Source: Massilia sp. Leaf139
GTDB lineage: Bacteria > Pseudomonadota > Gammaproteobacteria > Burkholderiales > Burkholderiaceae_D
Reading direction: 5' to 3'
Assembly: GCF_001424165.1 (NCBI RefSeq)
Contig: NZ_LMOJ01000025.1
Coordinates: 330,134 to 394,133 of the forward strand
Length of the DNA: 64,000 bases
A model generated the notes under the pieces. That model had not been told where the DNA came from, made no database searches, and worked only from the letters and a program-made list of their open reading frames with translations. Both the position numbers and the translations under genes were made by a program. Positions 36,078-45,684 of this stretch are shown here, piece after piece (the first letter of the stretch is position 1; the number at the start of each line of letters is the position of its first letter).

Positions 36078-38141
36078 TCAGTTCACCTTGGCGCCGCTGC
36101 CGATGTGCTGGTCGAGGAATTTCTCGACCCGGCCCCAGAAATTGACGCGGTTTTCCGGCAGGCTCCAGCCGTGGCCCTCGTCGGCGTACTCGATCCATTC
36201 GACCTGGCTGTTGTGCGGTTTGACGGCGTCGAGGAACTTGCGGCCGTGGTAGATCGGCACGCGGCGGTCGGCCGTGCCGTAGGCCAGCATCAGCGGCGCC
36301 TTGATGCGCGCGGCCTGTTCGATCGGGGAGGTCGCTTTCAGCTGCGCCGCATCCTTGAGCTGGTCGCCGATCAGATCCGGCATGCCGTACTGTTTCCACT
36401 GGTCGTTCATGTCGGAGGTGAAGCTCCAGTGGCCGTCGTAGAGCAGGTTGATGTCGGTGACGCCGGCCCAGCTGATGCCGCACTTGAACAGGTCGGGATC
36501 GTTGACCAGGCCCATCAGCGTGGCATAGCCGCCGTAGCTGGCGCCGGCGATGCAGATCCGCTTCGGATCGGCGACGCCTTGCGCGATCGCCCAGCGCGCG
36601 CCGTCGGCGATGTCGTTCTGCATGGCCAGGCCCCATTGCTTCCAGCCGGCGCGGTAATGCTTGTCGCCATAGCCGGTGCTGCCGCGGAAGTCGGGTTCGA
36701 GCACCGCATAGCCGCGCGAGGCCAGGAACTGGGTTTGCCCGTTCCAGCCCCAGTGGTTGCCGCGCACATAGGGGCCGCCGTGCACCAGCACCACCAGCGG
36801 CGCGTTCTTGGCGCCGCCTGCCGGCAAGGTCAGCAGGGCCGGAATCTCCATGCCGTCGCGCGCCTTGTAGCGCACCGGATCCTGGCGTCCCATGCGGCGC
36901 GGATCGATGCCGGGATAGGCGTCGCCGACCTTGTCGAGCGCGCCGGTCTTGAGGTTGTACAGGTGATAGCTGAGCGGACGCACGTCCGAATACGAGCGCA
37001 CCAGCACCCATTCCGTGTGGTTCTCGGACGGGAAAGACACCAGGTTGATCAGGCCAGGCAGGGCCTGATCCAGCTTTTTCTGGGCGGCGTCCATGGCCGG
37101 GTCGAACCAGACGATGCGCTCGGCATCGGTGCTGACCCGCACGCCCAGCACCTTGTCGCCGCTGCGCACCAGGGAGCCGTCGAAGTCGTAGCCGGGCGCG
37201 ACCATCAGCGGCTCGGGCTGGAGCTTGCCGGTGGCCAGGTCGACGGCGAAGACACCGGTTATATCGCTCTTGTCGTAGGCGGTCGCATACAGGGTGCCGT
37301 CGCCGCCGAAGCCGATCGGCGTGAAGGCGCCCTTGCCGCCTTTATAGGTGGAGAAGGTGCTCAGCACGCGCCACTGCCCGGTCGCCGGATCCAGGTAATG
37401 GATGGTGGTGACCCCTTCCTCGCTGCCCATCGCCAGGCGCGGTTCGCCCTTGTGGTCGAGCATCCAGCCGCTTACCTTGCCCGGACGCTGGATGGTCTGG
37501 CTCGCGCCGTTCAGCGTGTTCAGCCGCAACAGGTTGACGGCGCGCAGATCGCCGGTATCCCGGTGGTTCTGCTTGAAATCGGCGCTCTGGACATAGATGA
37601 AATCGGAATTCTGTGCGCCGCGCGTCTCGAGCATCCTGGTATGCCAGGGCAGGATCTTGCGGTCGATGTTGGAACCGCTGGTGACGGAGACGCCCTGGCG
37701 GTGCGCCAGCTGGCGCAGGTTGCCGCCGTCGCGGTCGACCGCGAACAGGCCTGCCGCCAGGTTGTCGCCACCGACGGCGATCTGGCGGTCGGTCAGGTCG
37801 TACACCAGGCGGCCATTGTTGACCCAGTCGAAGTGGCGCACGTCGGCGTCCTTGTAGCCGGCCACCAGCTTCGCCGATTTTTGCTGCAGATCGATCACGA
37901 CCAGGTAGTCGCGCCGGCCGGGGGCGCCGGACAAGGCAGCCAGGTAGCGGGCGTCGGGCGACAGCTTGGCATCGGCCAGCACCGGATTGATGAAGAAGCG
38001 CTCGATCGGCGGCAGCGCCGCGGGATCGGTCGCGGCCGAAGCAGCGGCAGCGGCATGGACGGGCGCGTGATTGGCAAGGCCGGCGCAGACCAGCAGCGCC
38101 AGAGCCAGGCTGGTGCGGCGCGTAAAATTACCCAGGATCAT
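36078..38141 (-). CDS. S9 family (prolyl oligopeptidase-type) peptidase, exported
   Basis: Serine peptidase of 687 residues. A signal peptide (MILGNFTRRTSLALALLVCAG..HAAAA) is followed by an N-terminal beta-propeller (about 45-400) and a C-terminal alpha/beta-hydrolase domain. The latter has VLVHGGPYVRG, FRGSTGYGDKHYRAGW, the nucleophile in AGASYGGYATLMG, an Asp in AYGTADRRVP and His in ADEGHGW. Probably periplasmic, cleaving peptides or dipeptides. A paralogue lies directly upstream on the same strand, so this pair arose by tandem duplication. Confidence 0.93.
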   Translation of the reverse strand: MILGNFTRRTSLALALLVCAGLANHAPVHAAAAASAATDPAALPPIERFFINPVLADAKLSPDARYLAALSGAPGRRDYLVVIDLQQKSAKLVAGYKDADVRHFDWVNNGRLVYDLTDRQIAVGGDNLAAGLFAVDRDGGNLRQLAHRQGVSVTSGSNIDRKILPWHTRMLETRGAQNSDFIYVQSADFKQNHRDTGDLRAVNLLRLNTLNGASQTIQRPGKVSGWMLDHKGEPRLAMGSEEGVTTIHYLDPATGQWRVLSTFSTYKGGKGAFTPIGFGGDGTLYATAYDKSDITGVFAVDLATGKLQPEPLMVAPGYDFDGSLVRSGDKVLGVRVSTDAERIVWFDPAMDAAQKKLDQALPGLINLVSFPSENHTEWVLVRSYSDVRPLSYHLYNLKTGALDKVGDAYPGIDPRRMGRQDPVRYKARDGMEIPALLTLPAGGAKNAPLVVLVHGGPYVRGNHWGWNGQTQFLASRGYAVLEPDFRGSTGYGDKHYRAGWKQWGLAMQNDIADGARWAIAQGVADPKRICIAGASYGGYATLMGLVNDPDLFKCGISWAGVTDINLLYDGHWSFTSDMNDQWKQYGMPDLIGDQLKDAAQLKATSPIEQAARIKAPLMLAYGTADRRVPIYHGRKFLDAVKPHNSQVEWIEYADEGHGWSLPENRVNFWGRVEKFLDQHIGSGAKVN

Positions 38142-38273
38142 GTGTTCTCGTTCAGGTTATTGTTGTGATGCAAGCATAGCAGGCGCGGGTTTGCGCAAAA
38201 CTATCGAAATGTCACCACGGCAACGATTCACGCCCGCTCCAGATGCAGCACTTCTTCATGGCGAAGGACGCAA

Positions 38274-40300
38274 TCAGTGCTGCGCGCCGCTGCCGATATG
38301 CTTGTCCAGGAATTTCTCGACCCGGGTCCAGAAGTCGATCCGATTCTTGGCCAGCCGCCAACCGTGGCCCTCGTCCTCGTATTCGATCCATTCGACTTGC
38401 TTGTTATGCGGCTTGACGGTGTCGAGGAACTTGCGGCCGTGGTAGATCGGTACGCGGCGGTCGTTGCTGCCGTAGGCCAGCAGCAGCGGCGCCGTGATGC
38501 GCGCCGCCTGCTGGATCGGCGAGGTCGCCCTCAACTGGAGCGCGTCCTTGACCTGGTCGCCGATCAGATCCGGCATGCCGTACTGCTTCCACTGGTCGGA
38601 CAGGTCGGACAGGAAGCTCCAGTGGCCGTCGTACATCAGGTTGATGTCGGTGACGCCGACCCAGTCGACGCCGCACTTGTACAGATCCGGATCGTTCACC
38701 AGGCCCATCAGCGTGGCGTAGCCGCCATAGCTGGCGCCGGCGATGCAGATGCGCTTTGGATCGCCATAGCCCTGGGCGACTGCCCAGCGTGCGCCGTCGG
38801 CGATGTCGTCCTGCATCGCCAGTCCCCATTGTTTCCATCCGGCCTTGAAGTGGGCGGCGCCATAGCCGGTGCTGCCGCGGTATTCCGGTTCCAGCACGGC
38901 ATAGCCGCGCGAGGCAAGGAACTGGGTTTCCGGATCCCAGCCCCAGGTCGTGCCGCGCACGTAGGGGGCCGCCGTGCACCAGCACCACCAGCGGCGCATT
39001 CTTCGCGCCATTGGCGGGCATGGTCAACAGCGCCGGGATCTCGCGGCCATCGCGCGCCTTGTAGCGCACCGGCGTCTGGCGGCCCATCTGCCTGGGATCG
39101 ATGCCGGGATAGGTGTCCCCGACCTTGTCGACCTCGCCCGACTTCAGGTTGAACAGCGTGTAGAAGGGCGGGCGCACGTCCGAAAACGAGCGCACCAGTG
39201 CCCAGTCGGTGTGGTTGCCGGTCGCGAACGACATCAGGTTGATGGTGCCCGGCAGCGCAGCGTCGAGTTTTTTCTGCGCCTCCTGCATCGCCTTGTCGAA
39301 CCAGACGATGCCGTCGGCATCGGTACGCAATTGCACGCCCAGCAGTTTTTCGCCGCTGCGCACCAGGGAACCATGGAAATCGTAGCCCGGCGCGGTCACG
39401 ACCGGGTTCGCGCTGAGCGCGCCGGTGGCAAGGTTGACGGTGTATACCGACGCGGTATCCTGGTTCTTATTGCTCGTCACATACAAAGTGCCGTCGCTGC
39501 CGAAACCCAGGGGGGGTAAATGCACCCTTGCCGCCGCCGTAAGTCTGGTAGGTGGTCAGCACCCGCCATGCCGAGGTGGCCGGGTCGAGGTAATACACGG
39601 TGGTGACACCCTTTTCGCTCGCGCGAGCAAGACGCGGCTCGCCCTTCTGGTCGAGCGTCCAGTCCGTTACCCGGGCGGGACGCGGGACGACCTGGGAGAC
39701 GCCGGTGACGGTATCGAGTTTCAGCAGGTTGACGTAGCGCAGTTCGAAGCCGTGGTCTTCCCACTCGTAGCTCTCGACGTAGATGGCGTCGGAATTCTGT
39801 GCGCCGTGCTGATCCATCAGAAAGGTGTGCCATGGCAGCATCTTGCGTCCCATGCGCGAGATCCCTTCCGAGATGAACGCGTCGCGCCGGTCGGCAAGCT
39901 GGCGCAGCTTGCTGCCGTCGCGGTTGACCGCGTACAGGCCGGCCGCCATGTCCTGCGCGCCCGGTGCTACCGCGTGATCCGTCACATTGAAGACCAGGCG
40001 CTCGTCGTTCACCCAGGTGAACTGCTGGATGTCGACGTCGTTGTAGCCCGCGACCAGCTTGCCCGTCTTGGCCTGCAGGTCGATCACGACCAGGTAATCG
40101 CGGCGGCCGGCGGCACCCGCAATCGCCGCCAGGTAGCGCCCGCTCGGAGAGAGCGCGGCGTCGGCCAGCGCAGGGGTGGCGAAGAAGCGCTCGATCGGGG
40201 GCAAGGGGGCCGGCTGCGGCGCAGCGTGCAGCGGCGCCGCTGCGCACAGGAACAGCGCCAGCATCGCAGCGAGCGGGCGCAGGGAAATTCGTTGGGGCAT
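38274..40300 (-). pseudogene. second S9 peptidase, two G-run frameshifts
   Basis: Full-length paralogue of the preceding peptidase: signal peptide (MPQRISLRPLAAMLALFLCAAAPLHAA), propeller and hydrolase domain with AGASYGGYATLMG and YEDEGHGW. Its reading is broken twice. A run of seven G (plus strand 39510-39516) gives one base too many just after the text KGAFTP. A run of five G (38964-38968), where the intact paralogue has four, shifts the frame at VLVHGGP. Removing one base at each restores an uninterrupted 674-residue protein. All active-site residues survive, so this is a very recent pseudogene, a homopolymer sequencing error, or a slippage-controlled gene. Confidence 0.85.
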
Positions 40301-40393
40301 GGGGTGTGCTTGCAAAGGTGGATCGTCGAACCGGCCTGCCGGCCGCAGCTGGCAAGCATAGCCGGAACGGCATGCCCCAAAACTATCCAATTC

Positions 40394-41629
40394 TCACAGA
40401 TGCGCCGGCGGCAGGGCGGGATGCAGCACTTTCGCCACGCGCGCGCCGCGCAGCCGGAAGGCGTCGGGCATGCCGGAGCCAAGGAGGGGCCGCAGATACA
40501 GGCGGAAGGCGTCGGTGACGTCGGTGCCGCTCGCGCTGATGAAGGCGTCCTCCATGGTGCGGGTCTTGCCGGCCACCTGGTCGAGCGGCAGCAGTTCGTA
40601 GTCGACCGAATAGAAGCCGGTGCGGCGGATGACGACCGAGCCGTCGGCATCGCCCCACATCGCGAATTGCACCGCCTTTTCGCCGACCTCGCGCGCCTCG
40701 CGCTGGTCGACGTCCGACACGCAGCCGATGAAGGAGCGCTGCAGGTAGCCGAAGGTGTCGCCGCGCACGCGCTTGATGCCGAGCTTTTCCTTGATCTCTT
40801 CGCACAGCAGGTCGGCCAGGGCCCCGGTGCCGGACAATTGCACATTGCCGTGCGCATCCTTTTCGATTTCCTTCGCCAGCAGGGTGACGATCGGCTCGCC
40901 GGCGGCGTCGTGCACGCCCTCCGAGACGGCGATCACGCAACGGCCGTAGCGGTCGTAGGCCGTCTTCACGTCGGCCAGGAAGCGCTCCAGCTCGAACACG
41001 CGTTCGGGCAGGTAGATCAGGTGCGGGCCGTCGTCGGGGAATTTTTTACCCAACGCGGAGGCGGCCGTGAGAAAGCCCGCATGCCGGCCCATCACCACGC
41101 CGACGTACACGCCGGGCAGGGCGGCATTGTCGAGATTGGCGCCGGCAAAGGCCTGGGCGACGAAGCGCGCGGCCGAGGGAAAGCCGGGAGTGTGGTCGTT
41201 GCCGACCAGGTCGTTGTCGATGGTCTTCGGGATGTGGATCGAGCGCAGCGGATAGCCGGCGGCGCGCGCCTGTTCGCTGACGATGCGCACCGTGTCGGCC
41301 GAGTCATTGCCGCCAATGTAGAAGAAATGTTCGATCTCGTGGGCGCGCAGGACGTCGAAGATGCGCGTGCAATAAGCGGTATCCGGCTTGTCGCGGGTCG
41401 AACCCAGGGCTGAGGAGGGCGTGGCCGCCACCAGTTCGAGGTTGTGGCTGGTTTCCTGGGTAAGGTCGAGAAAGTCTTCGTTGACGATGCCGCGTACGCC
41501 ATGCAGGGCGCCGTAGATGCGGTTCACGTTGCGAAAGCGCCGCGCCTCCAGGGTCACGCCGACCAGCGACTGGTTGATGACGGCGGTCGGGCCGCCGCCT
41601 TGTGCAACGAGGATTTTGCCGGATGACAT
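40394..41629 (-). CDS. PPi-type 6-phosphofructokinase
   Basis: Phosphofructokinase-family enzyme of 411 residues. GGNDS at 106-110 and PKTIDND at 134-140 (Lys135) match the pyrophosphate-dependent group, in which an acidic residue and Lys replace the Gly residues used for ATP. Other blocks: AQGGGPTAVINQSL and MGRHAGFL. The enzyme would work reversibly in glycolysis/gluconeogenesis. The frame stays open far upstream, but ATG 41629 has AGGAG 6 nt before it and family similarity starts there. A family B repeat separates it from the symporter gene. Confidence 0.9.
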   Translation of the reverse strand: MSSGKILVAQGGGPTAVINQSLVGVTLEARRFRNVNRIYGALHGVRGIVNEDFLDLTQETSHNLELVAATPSSALGSTRDKPDTAYCTRIFDVLRAHEIEHFFYIGGNDSADTVRIVSEQARAAGYPLRSIHIPKTIDNDLVGNDHTPGFPSAARFVAQAFAGANLDNAALPGVYVGVVMGRHAGFLTAASALGKKFPDDGPHLIYLPERVFELERFLADVKTAYDRYGRCVIAVSEGVHDAAGEPIVTLLAKEIEKDAHGNVQLSGTGALADLLCEEIKEKLGIKRVRGDTFGYLQRSFIGCVSDVDQREAREVGEKAVQFAMWGDADGSVVIRRTGFYSVDYELLPLDQVAGKTRTMEDAFISASGTDVTDAFRLYLRPLLGSGMPDAFRLRGARVAKVLHPALPPAHL

Positions 41630-41666
41630 GGAATCTCCTATACGCAATGGGCGATGGGGCGCATTT

Positions 41667-41697
41667 CGTAGGGTGGGCTCAGGAGCCCACCCTACAA
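41667..41697. repeat. family B palindromic repeat
   Basis: CGTAGGGTGGGCTC-AG-GAGCCCACCCTACAA, nearly perfect palindrome between the symporter stop and the phosphofructokinase start on the same strand. Confidence 0.8.
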
Positions 41698-41763
41698 CAC
41701 CGAAGCCAGCATAGCACCGGCACCCGAGCGCAGCCATGCAGCCCGGATAGCGTCGCTTTTTTG

Positions 41764-43812
41764 TTACTCCGGCGCCCGGATATAGTCCACCAACGCATCG
41801 CTGGCACGTGCCGGCGGCGCCGTTAGCAGGCTGGCCACCGCCACCGCCAGCATCCCGGCCGGCACGCCGAAGATCCCGGCCGACATCGGCGCGATATCGA
41901 ACCAGGCGGCGTCCATTTGCCCACCGAGCATCGGGTGCACGCGGATCATGTAGTACAGGCAGACGAGAAAGCCCACCGCCATGCCGGCGATCGCCCCGGC
42001 GTGGTTGGCGCGCTTCCAGAACACGCCCAGCACCAGCGGCGGGAACAGCGTCGAAGCGGCAAGGGAAAAGGCGGCGCCGACCAGCGACAGGATGTCGGCC
42101 GGCTTTTGCGAGGCGGCGTAGGCGGCGATGAAGGCGACGGCCAGCAGCAGCAGTTTCGAGATCGTCACCCGTTTCTGGGTCGAGGCGCCGGGGTCGACGA
42201 TCTTGTAATACACGTCGTGCGAGAGCGCGTTCGAGATCGCCAGCAGCAGGCCGTCGGCGGTGGACAGGGCCGCCGCCAGGCCGCCGGCCGCGACCAGGCC
42301 CGAGATCACGTAGGGCAGGCCGCCGATTTCCGGCGTGGCCAGCACCAGCACGTCGCCGTCGATGGCGATTTCCGCCAGCTGCACCAGGCCGTCGCCGTTG
42401 ATGTCGGTCACCTGGATCAGGGGATTGACCTTGTCGATGTTGGCCCAGTACGAAATCCAGGTCGGCAGCGAAGAAAAATCGCTGCCGACCAGGCTCGTAT
42501 AGATGTCGTACTTGGCCAGTACGGCCAGCGCCGGGATGCTCAGGTAGATCAGGAGGATGAAGAACAGCGTCCAGAACACGGAGACGCGCGTCTCGTGCAC
42601 CGAGGGCGTGGTGTAGGAGCGCATCAGGATGTGGGGCAGGGCGGCGGTGCCGAACATCAGGCAGAAGACCAGGGCCAGGAAATTGTTGCGGCGCGCATTC
42701 GATTCGTCCTCGGTGGCGCCGGGGAAGGGGGTGGCGTGCGGCTGCGGCGGCTGGGCCCGCGCCAGCAGGCGCGCGCGCTGCTCGCGCCACAGGGTTTCGG
42801 CATCGTCCGCCGTCTTCGGGTAGGCCGCCAGGGCGCGTTCGGCGCTGCGCACGTCGGCCAGCGAAACGTTGCGCAGGCGCGCCGTGTCGAGGCGGCGCTG
42901 GGCCTCGAGTTTTCCTTGTTCCCAGGAGGCCGGCAGGCCGGCCAGGCGCGCGCCATAGGCATCGGCCTGGCGCTGGAAGCTGGCGCGCACTTCCTGCTCG
43001 CGCGGATCCGCCGCCAGCTGCGCTTCGCGCTGGGCCAGTTTCGGCAACACCGAACCGTAGGCGACCTGCGGTAGCGGATTGTCCGCGTGCTTGGCCGAGA
43101 GCCACATGGTCGGAATCAAAAACGCGACCAGGATGATGATGTACTGCGCCACCTGCGTCCAGGTGATGCCGCGCATGCCGCCCAGGAAGGAGCAGACCAG
43201 GATGCTGGCCAGCCCCAGGAAGATGCCGACCGAGAAATCGACGCCGGTAAAACGCGAGGCGATCAGGCCGACCGCGTAGATCTGCGCCACCACGTAAACA
43301 AAGGAGACGATGATGGTCGCGCCCACGGCCAGCGCGCGCACCGGCCCGCCGCGCCCGCCCACGCCGCCGCCATAGCGCACGGCGAGGTAGTCGGGAATCG
43401 TGTACTGGGCAAACTTGCGCAGGTAGGGTGCGATCAGCAGGGCGACCAGGCAATAGCCGCCCGTCCAGCCCATGATGTAGGCGAGGGCGTCGAAGCCGGA
43501 CAAATACAAGCCGCCGGCCAGGCTGATGAAGCTGGCCGCCGAGATCCAGTCGGCGGCGGTGGCCATGCCGTTGAACAGGGCCGGTACCCGGCGTCCGGCG
43601 ACGTAGTATTCGGTGACGTTCGAGGTGCGGCTGACCACGCCGATGGTGGCGTACAGCACGATGGTGGCGAACATGAACAGGTGCCCGATCCAGAGGCGCG
43701 GCATGCCCTCGTTTTCCAGGATCGTCAGGGCCAGCAGGAAGCCGGCGAAGCAGACGCAAAACCAGGCGTAGTAGCCGGACAGGCGCCGGAAATACCGTTT
43801 TTGGTTGCTCAT
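41764..43812 (-). CDS. large Na+/solute symporter (VC_2705 subfamily) with EF-hand-like loop
   Basis: Sodium:solute symporter large subunit, 682 residues, about 13-14 membrane helices with NVTEYYVAGRRVPALFNGMATAADWISAASFISLAGGLY. Relative to ordinary SSS proteins it carries a hydrophilic, coiled-coil-prone insert at about residues 240-375. A loop at 470-481 (DINGDGLVQLAE) fits the 12-residue EF-hand pattern with Asp/Asn/Asp/Gly and a final Glu. The start overlaps DUF4212, its known small partner. The substrate may be acetate or another carboxylate, by analogy only. Last gene of the four-gene operon. Confidence 0.9.
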   Translation of the reverse strand: MSNQKRYFRRLSGYYAWFCVCFAGFLLALTILENEGMPRLWIGHLFMFATIVLYATIGVVSRTSNVTEYYVAGRRVPALFNGMATAADWISAASFISLAGGLYLSGFDALAYIMGWTGGYCLVALLIAPYLRKFAQYTIPDYLAVRYGGGVGGRGGPVRALAVGATIIVSFVYVVAQIYAVGLIASRFTGVDFSVGIFLGLASILVCSFLGGMRGITWTQVAQYIIILVAFLIPTMWLSAKHADNPLPQVAYGSVLPKLAQREAQLAADPREQEVRASFQRQADAYGARLAGLPASWEQGKLEAQRRLDTARLRNVSLADVRSAERALAAYPKTADDAETLWREQRARLLARAQPPQPHATPFPGATEDESNARRNNFLALVFCLMFGTAALPHILMRSYTTPSVHETRVSVFWTLFFILLIYLSIPALAVLAKYDIYTSLVGSDFSSLPTWISYWANIDKVNPLIQVTDINGDGLVQLAEIAIDGDVLVLATPEIGGLPYVISGLVAAGGLAAALSTADGLLLAISNALSHDVYYKIVDPGASTQKRVTISKLLLLAVAFIAAYAASQKPADILSLVGAAFSLAASTLFPPLVLGVFWKRANHAGAIAGMAVGFLVCLYYMIRVHPMLGGQMDAAWFDIAPMSAGIFGVPAGMLAVAVASLLTAPPARASDALVDYIRAPE

Positions 43813-44138
43813 CGGGCCGACTCTGCGGCAGGCTCGAGCGCGCGTGCGTACTGGCGGTCGAAGCGGCGCATGCGCCAGGCATAGACTCCGATAATCGCCA
43901 GGCAGATCAGCGCCGCTCCTTGCGCCGCCATGTAGAACGACAGCGGCCAGCCGAACAGGGTGATGTCGGCCAGTTCGCGTGCGAAATACACGGTGCAAAA
44001 GCCCGTCGCCAGCCACAGCGCCAGCAGCACGAAAGTGAGGCGGCGCGTCTGGCGCCAGTGCGCGGTGCGCGCGGCCAGCAAGCGGCGCTGCTGTTGCTGC
44101 TGCTCGAAGGAGGGCGAAGGCGTGGAGTCAGAGGGCAT
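43809..44138 (-). CDS. DUF4212 symporter small subunit
   Basis: Small membrane protein of 109 residues with two helices (about 34-52 and 65-88), FARELADITLFGWPLSFYMAAQGA between them. DUF4212 proteins are found encoded just before large symporters of this type and are thought to be their small subunit. The Gln-rich N-terminal tail is unusual but short. The ATG overlaps the kinase stop, and its own stop overlaps the symporter start by 4 nt. Confidence 0.92.
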   Translation of the reverse strand: MPSDSTPSPSFEQQQQQRRLLAARTAHWRQTRRLTFVLLALWLATGFCTVYFARELADITLFGWPLSFYMAAQGAALICLAIIGVYAWRMRRFDRQYARALEPAAESAR

Positions 44139-45684
44139 CGATGGCGTCGTTGACAGGTGGCGGGAAGGTCAGCCGGAACAGGCTGCCCGGGAATTTCGCG
44201 GAATGGCTGCGCGGGTTATTGAAGATGTCGACCTCGGCGCCATGCTGCCCTGCGATCTCGCGCACGATGGCCAGCCCCAGGCCGCTGCCCGGCGTGTTCG
44301 AGCCGAGGATGCGGTAGAAGCGTTCGAACACGTGGGCGCGCTCGTGCGGCGCGATGCCGGGCCCGGTGTCTTCGACCTCCAGCAGCGCCTGTTCGCCGTC
44401 GCGCCGCACCCGCACCGTGACGCTGCCGCCGGCGGGCGTGTAGCGCAGCGCGTTGTCGATCAGGTTCGACAGCAGTTCGCGCAGCATCAGGGCGTTGCCG
44501 GCGATGCGCACGTCCTCGTCCTGGGCTTCGTAGCCGAGGTCGATACGGTGGGCGAACGAGGCCTGCACCCAGTCCTGCACCACGCCGCGCGCCAGGCCGG
44601 CCAGGTCGATTTCCTCGAAGGCGAGGCCCGCATGCGGCTGGTTTTCCGCGCGCGCCAGGGCCAGCAGCTGGTTCACCAGGCGCGTCGCCGACTCCGAACT
44701 TTTCGCCAGCTGTTCGAGCGAACGGTGGATCTCGTCGGGATTTTCCTGGCGCAGGGCCAGCTCGGACTGCATGCGCATGCCGGCCAGCGGCGTCTTCATC
44801 TGATGCGCGGCATCGGCAATGAAACGCTTCTGCATGTCGATGGTCTGCGAGAGCCGCCCCAGCATGTCGTTCAGGGAGCCGACCAGGGGAGAAATCTCCT
44901 CGGGTACCTGGCGCGAGTCGATCGGCGACAGATCGTCCGATGGGCGGGCGCGGATGCGCTCCTGGAGTTCCGCCAGCGGAGACAGCCCGCGCGAAAGGGC
45001 GAACCAGACCAGGGCCAGGATGATCGGCAGGATGATGAACTGGGGCAGGATCACGCCTTTGATGATCTCGTTGGCGAGCATGGCGCGCTTGTCGAGCGTT
45101 TCCGCCACCTGCACCAGGGCCTTGCGCGGAAAGGCGGGCGAGGCGCTGTCGGGCGGCGCCAGCGGATCGAGGTTGATGTACAGGTAGGCCACGCGCAGCG
45201 GATTGCCATGCAGGACGGCGTTGCGGAAGTGAACGGCGCCGTCCTTGTCGCCATCGGCCCCGCTGTCGTCATCGCGCGGGCGCGGCAATTCGCGGTCGCC
45301 GTCGACGTGGCGTCCGGCGGCATCGAGTACCTGGAAATACACGCTGTCGATGTCGTCGGCGCGCAGGATGTCGCGCGCGCTGGCGGGCAGGCGGGTATCG
45401 ATGGCGCCGTCGACTTCGCGCACCTGCTGGGCCAGCACGGTCACCCGGTCTTCCAGCGCATGGTCGAACGGTTGATTGGCGATCGATTTCGCGACCAGAT
45501 AAGTGATCGCGATGCTCATCGGCCACAGCAGCAGCAAGGGCGCCAGCATCCAGTCGAGGATCTCGCCGAACAGCGAATGCTGGATGTTTTCTTCCGGCTC
45601 GGGATTGGGCGGGACGTAGAGCGGCTCGGGCAAGGCGGCGCCAGGAGCGTCGAGCGCGGTCAATCCGGCATCGCGTTCGTTCAC
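44128..45684 (-). CDS. sensor histidine kinase of the symporter operon
   Basis: Membrane sensor of 518 residues from a GTG overlapping the regulator stop by 4 nt. TM1 about 44-66, extracytoplasmic domain about 67-210, TM2 about 211-230, HAMP, HisKA with His294 in DAAHQMKTPLAGM, HATPase with NLIDNALRYTP, FERFYRI and GSGLGLAIV. The sensor domain contains an acidic stretch with DGDKDG at 144-149, a DxDxDG calcium-site-like core without the final acidic residue. The TctE-like arrangement (regulator first, 2CSK_N-type N-terminal part) suggests carboxylate sensing. Confidence 0.9.
   Translation of the reverse strand: MNERDAGLTALDAPGAALPEPLYVPPNPEPEENIQHSLFGEILDWMLAPLLLLWPMSIAITYLVAKSIANQPFDHALEDRVTVLAQQVREVDGAIDTRLPASARDILRADDIDSVYFQVLDAAGRHVDGDRELPRPRDDDSGADGDKDGAVHFRNAVLHGNPLRVAYLYINLDPLAPPDSASPAFPRKALVQVAETLDKRAMLANEIIKGVILPQFIILPIILALVWFALSRGLSPLAELQERIRARPSDDLSPIDSRQVPEEISPLVGSLNDMLGRLSQTIDMQKRFIADAAHQMKTPLAGMRMQSELALRQENPDEIHRSLEQLAKSSESATRLVNQLLALARAENQPHAGLAFEEIDLAGLARGVVQDWVQASFAHRIDLGYEAQDEDVRIAGNALMLRELLSNLIDNALRYTPAGGSVTVRVRRDGEQALLEVEDTGPGIAPHERAHVFERFYRILGSNTPGSGLGLAIVREIAGQHGAEVDIFNNPRSHSAKFPGSLFRLTFPPPVNDAIDAL

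Noticed and set aside
40394-43882. One continuous minus-strand open frame spanning phosphofructokinase and the region of the symporter, suggesting a fusion protein
   Set aside because: The upstream part is a low-complexity Arg/Pro-rich shadow of the symporter read in another frame. Phosphofructokinase has its own ATG with AGGAG at 41629, and a family B repeat lies between the genes.
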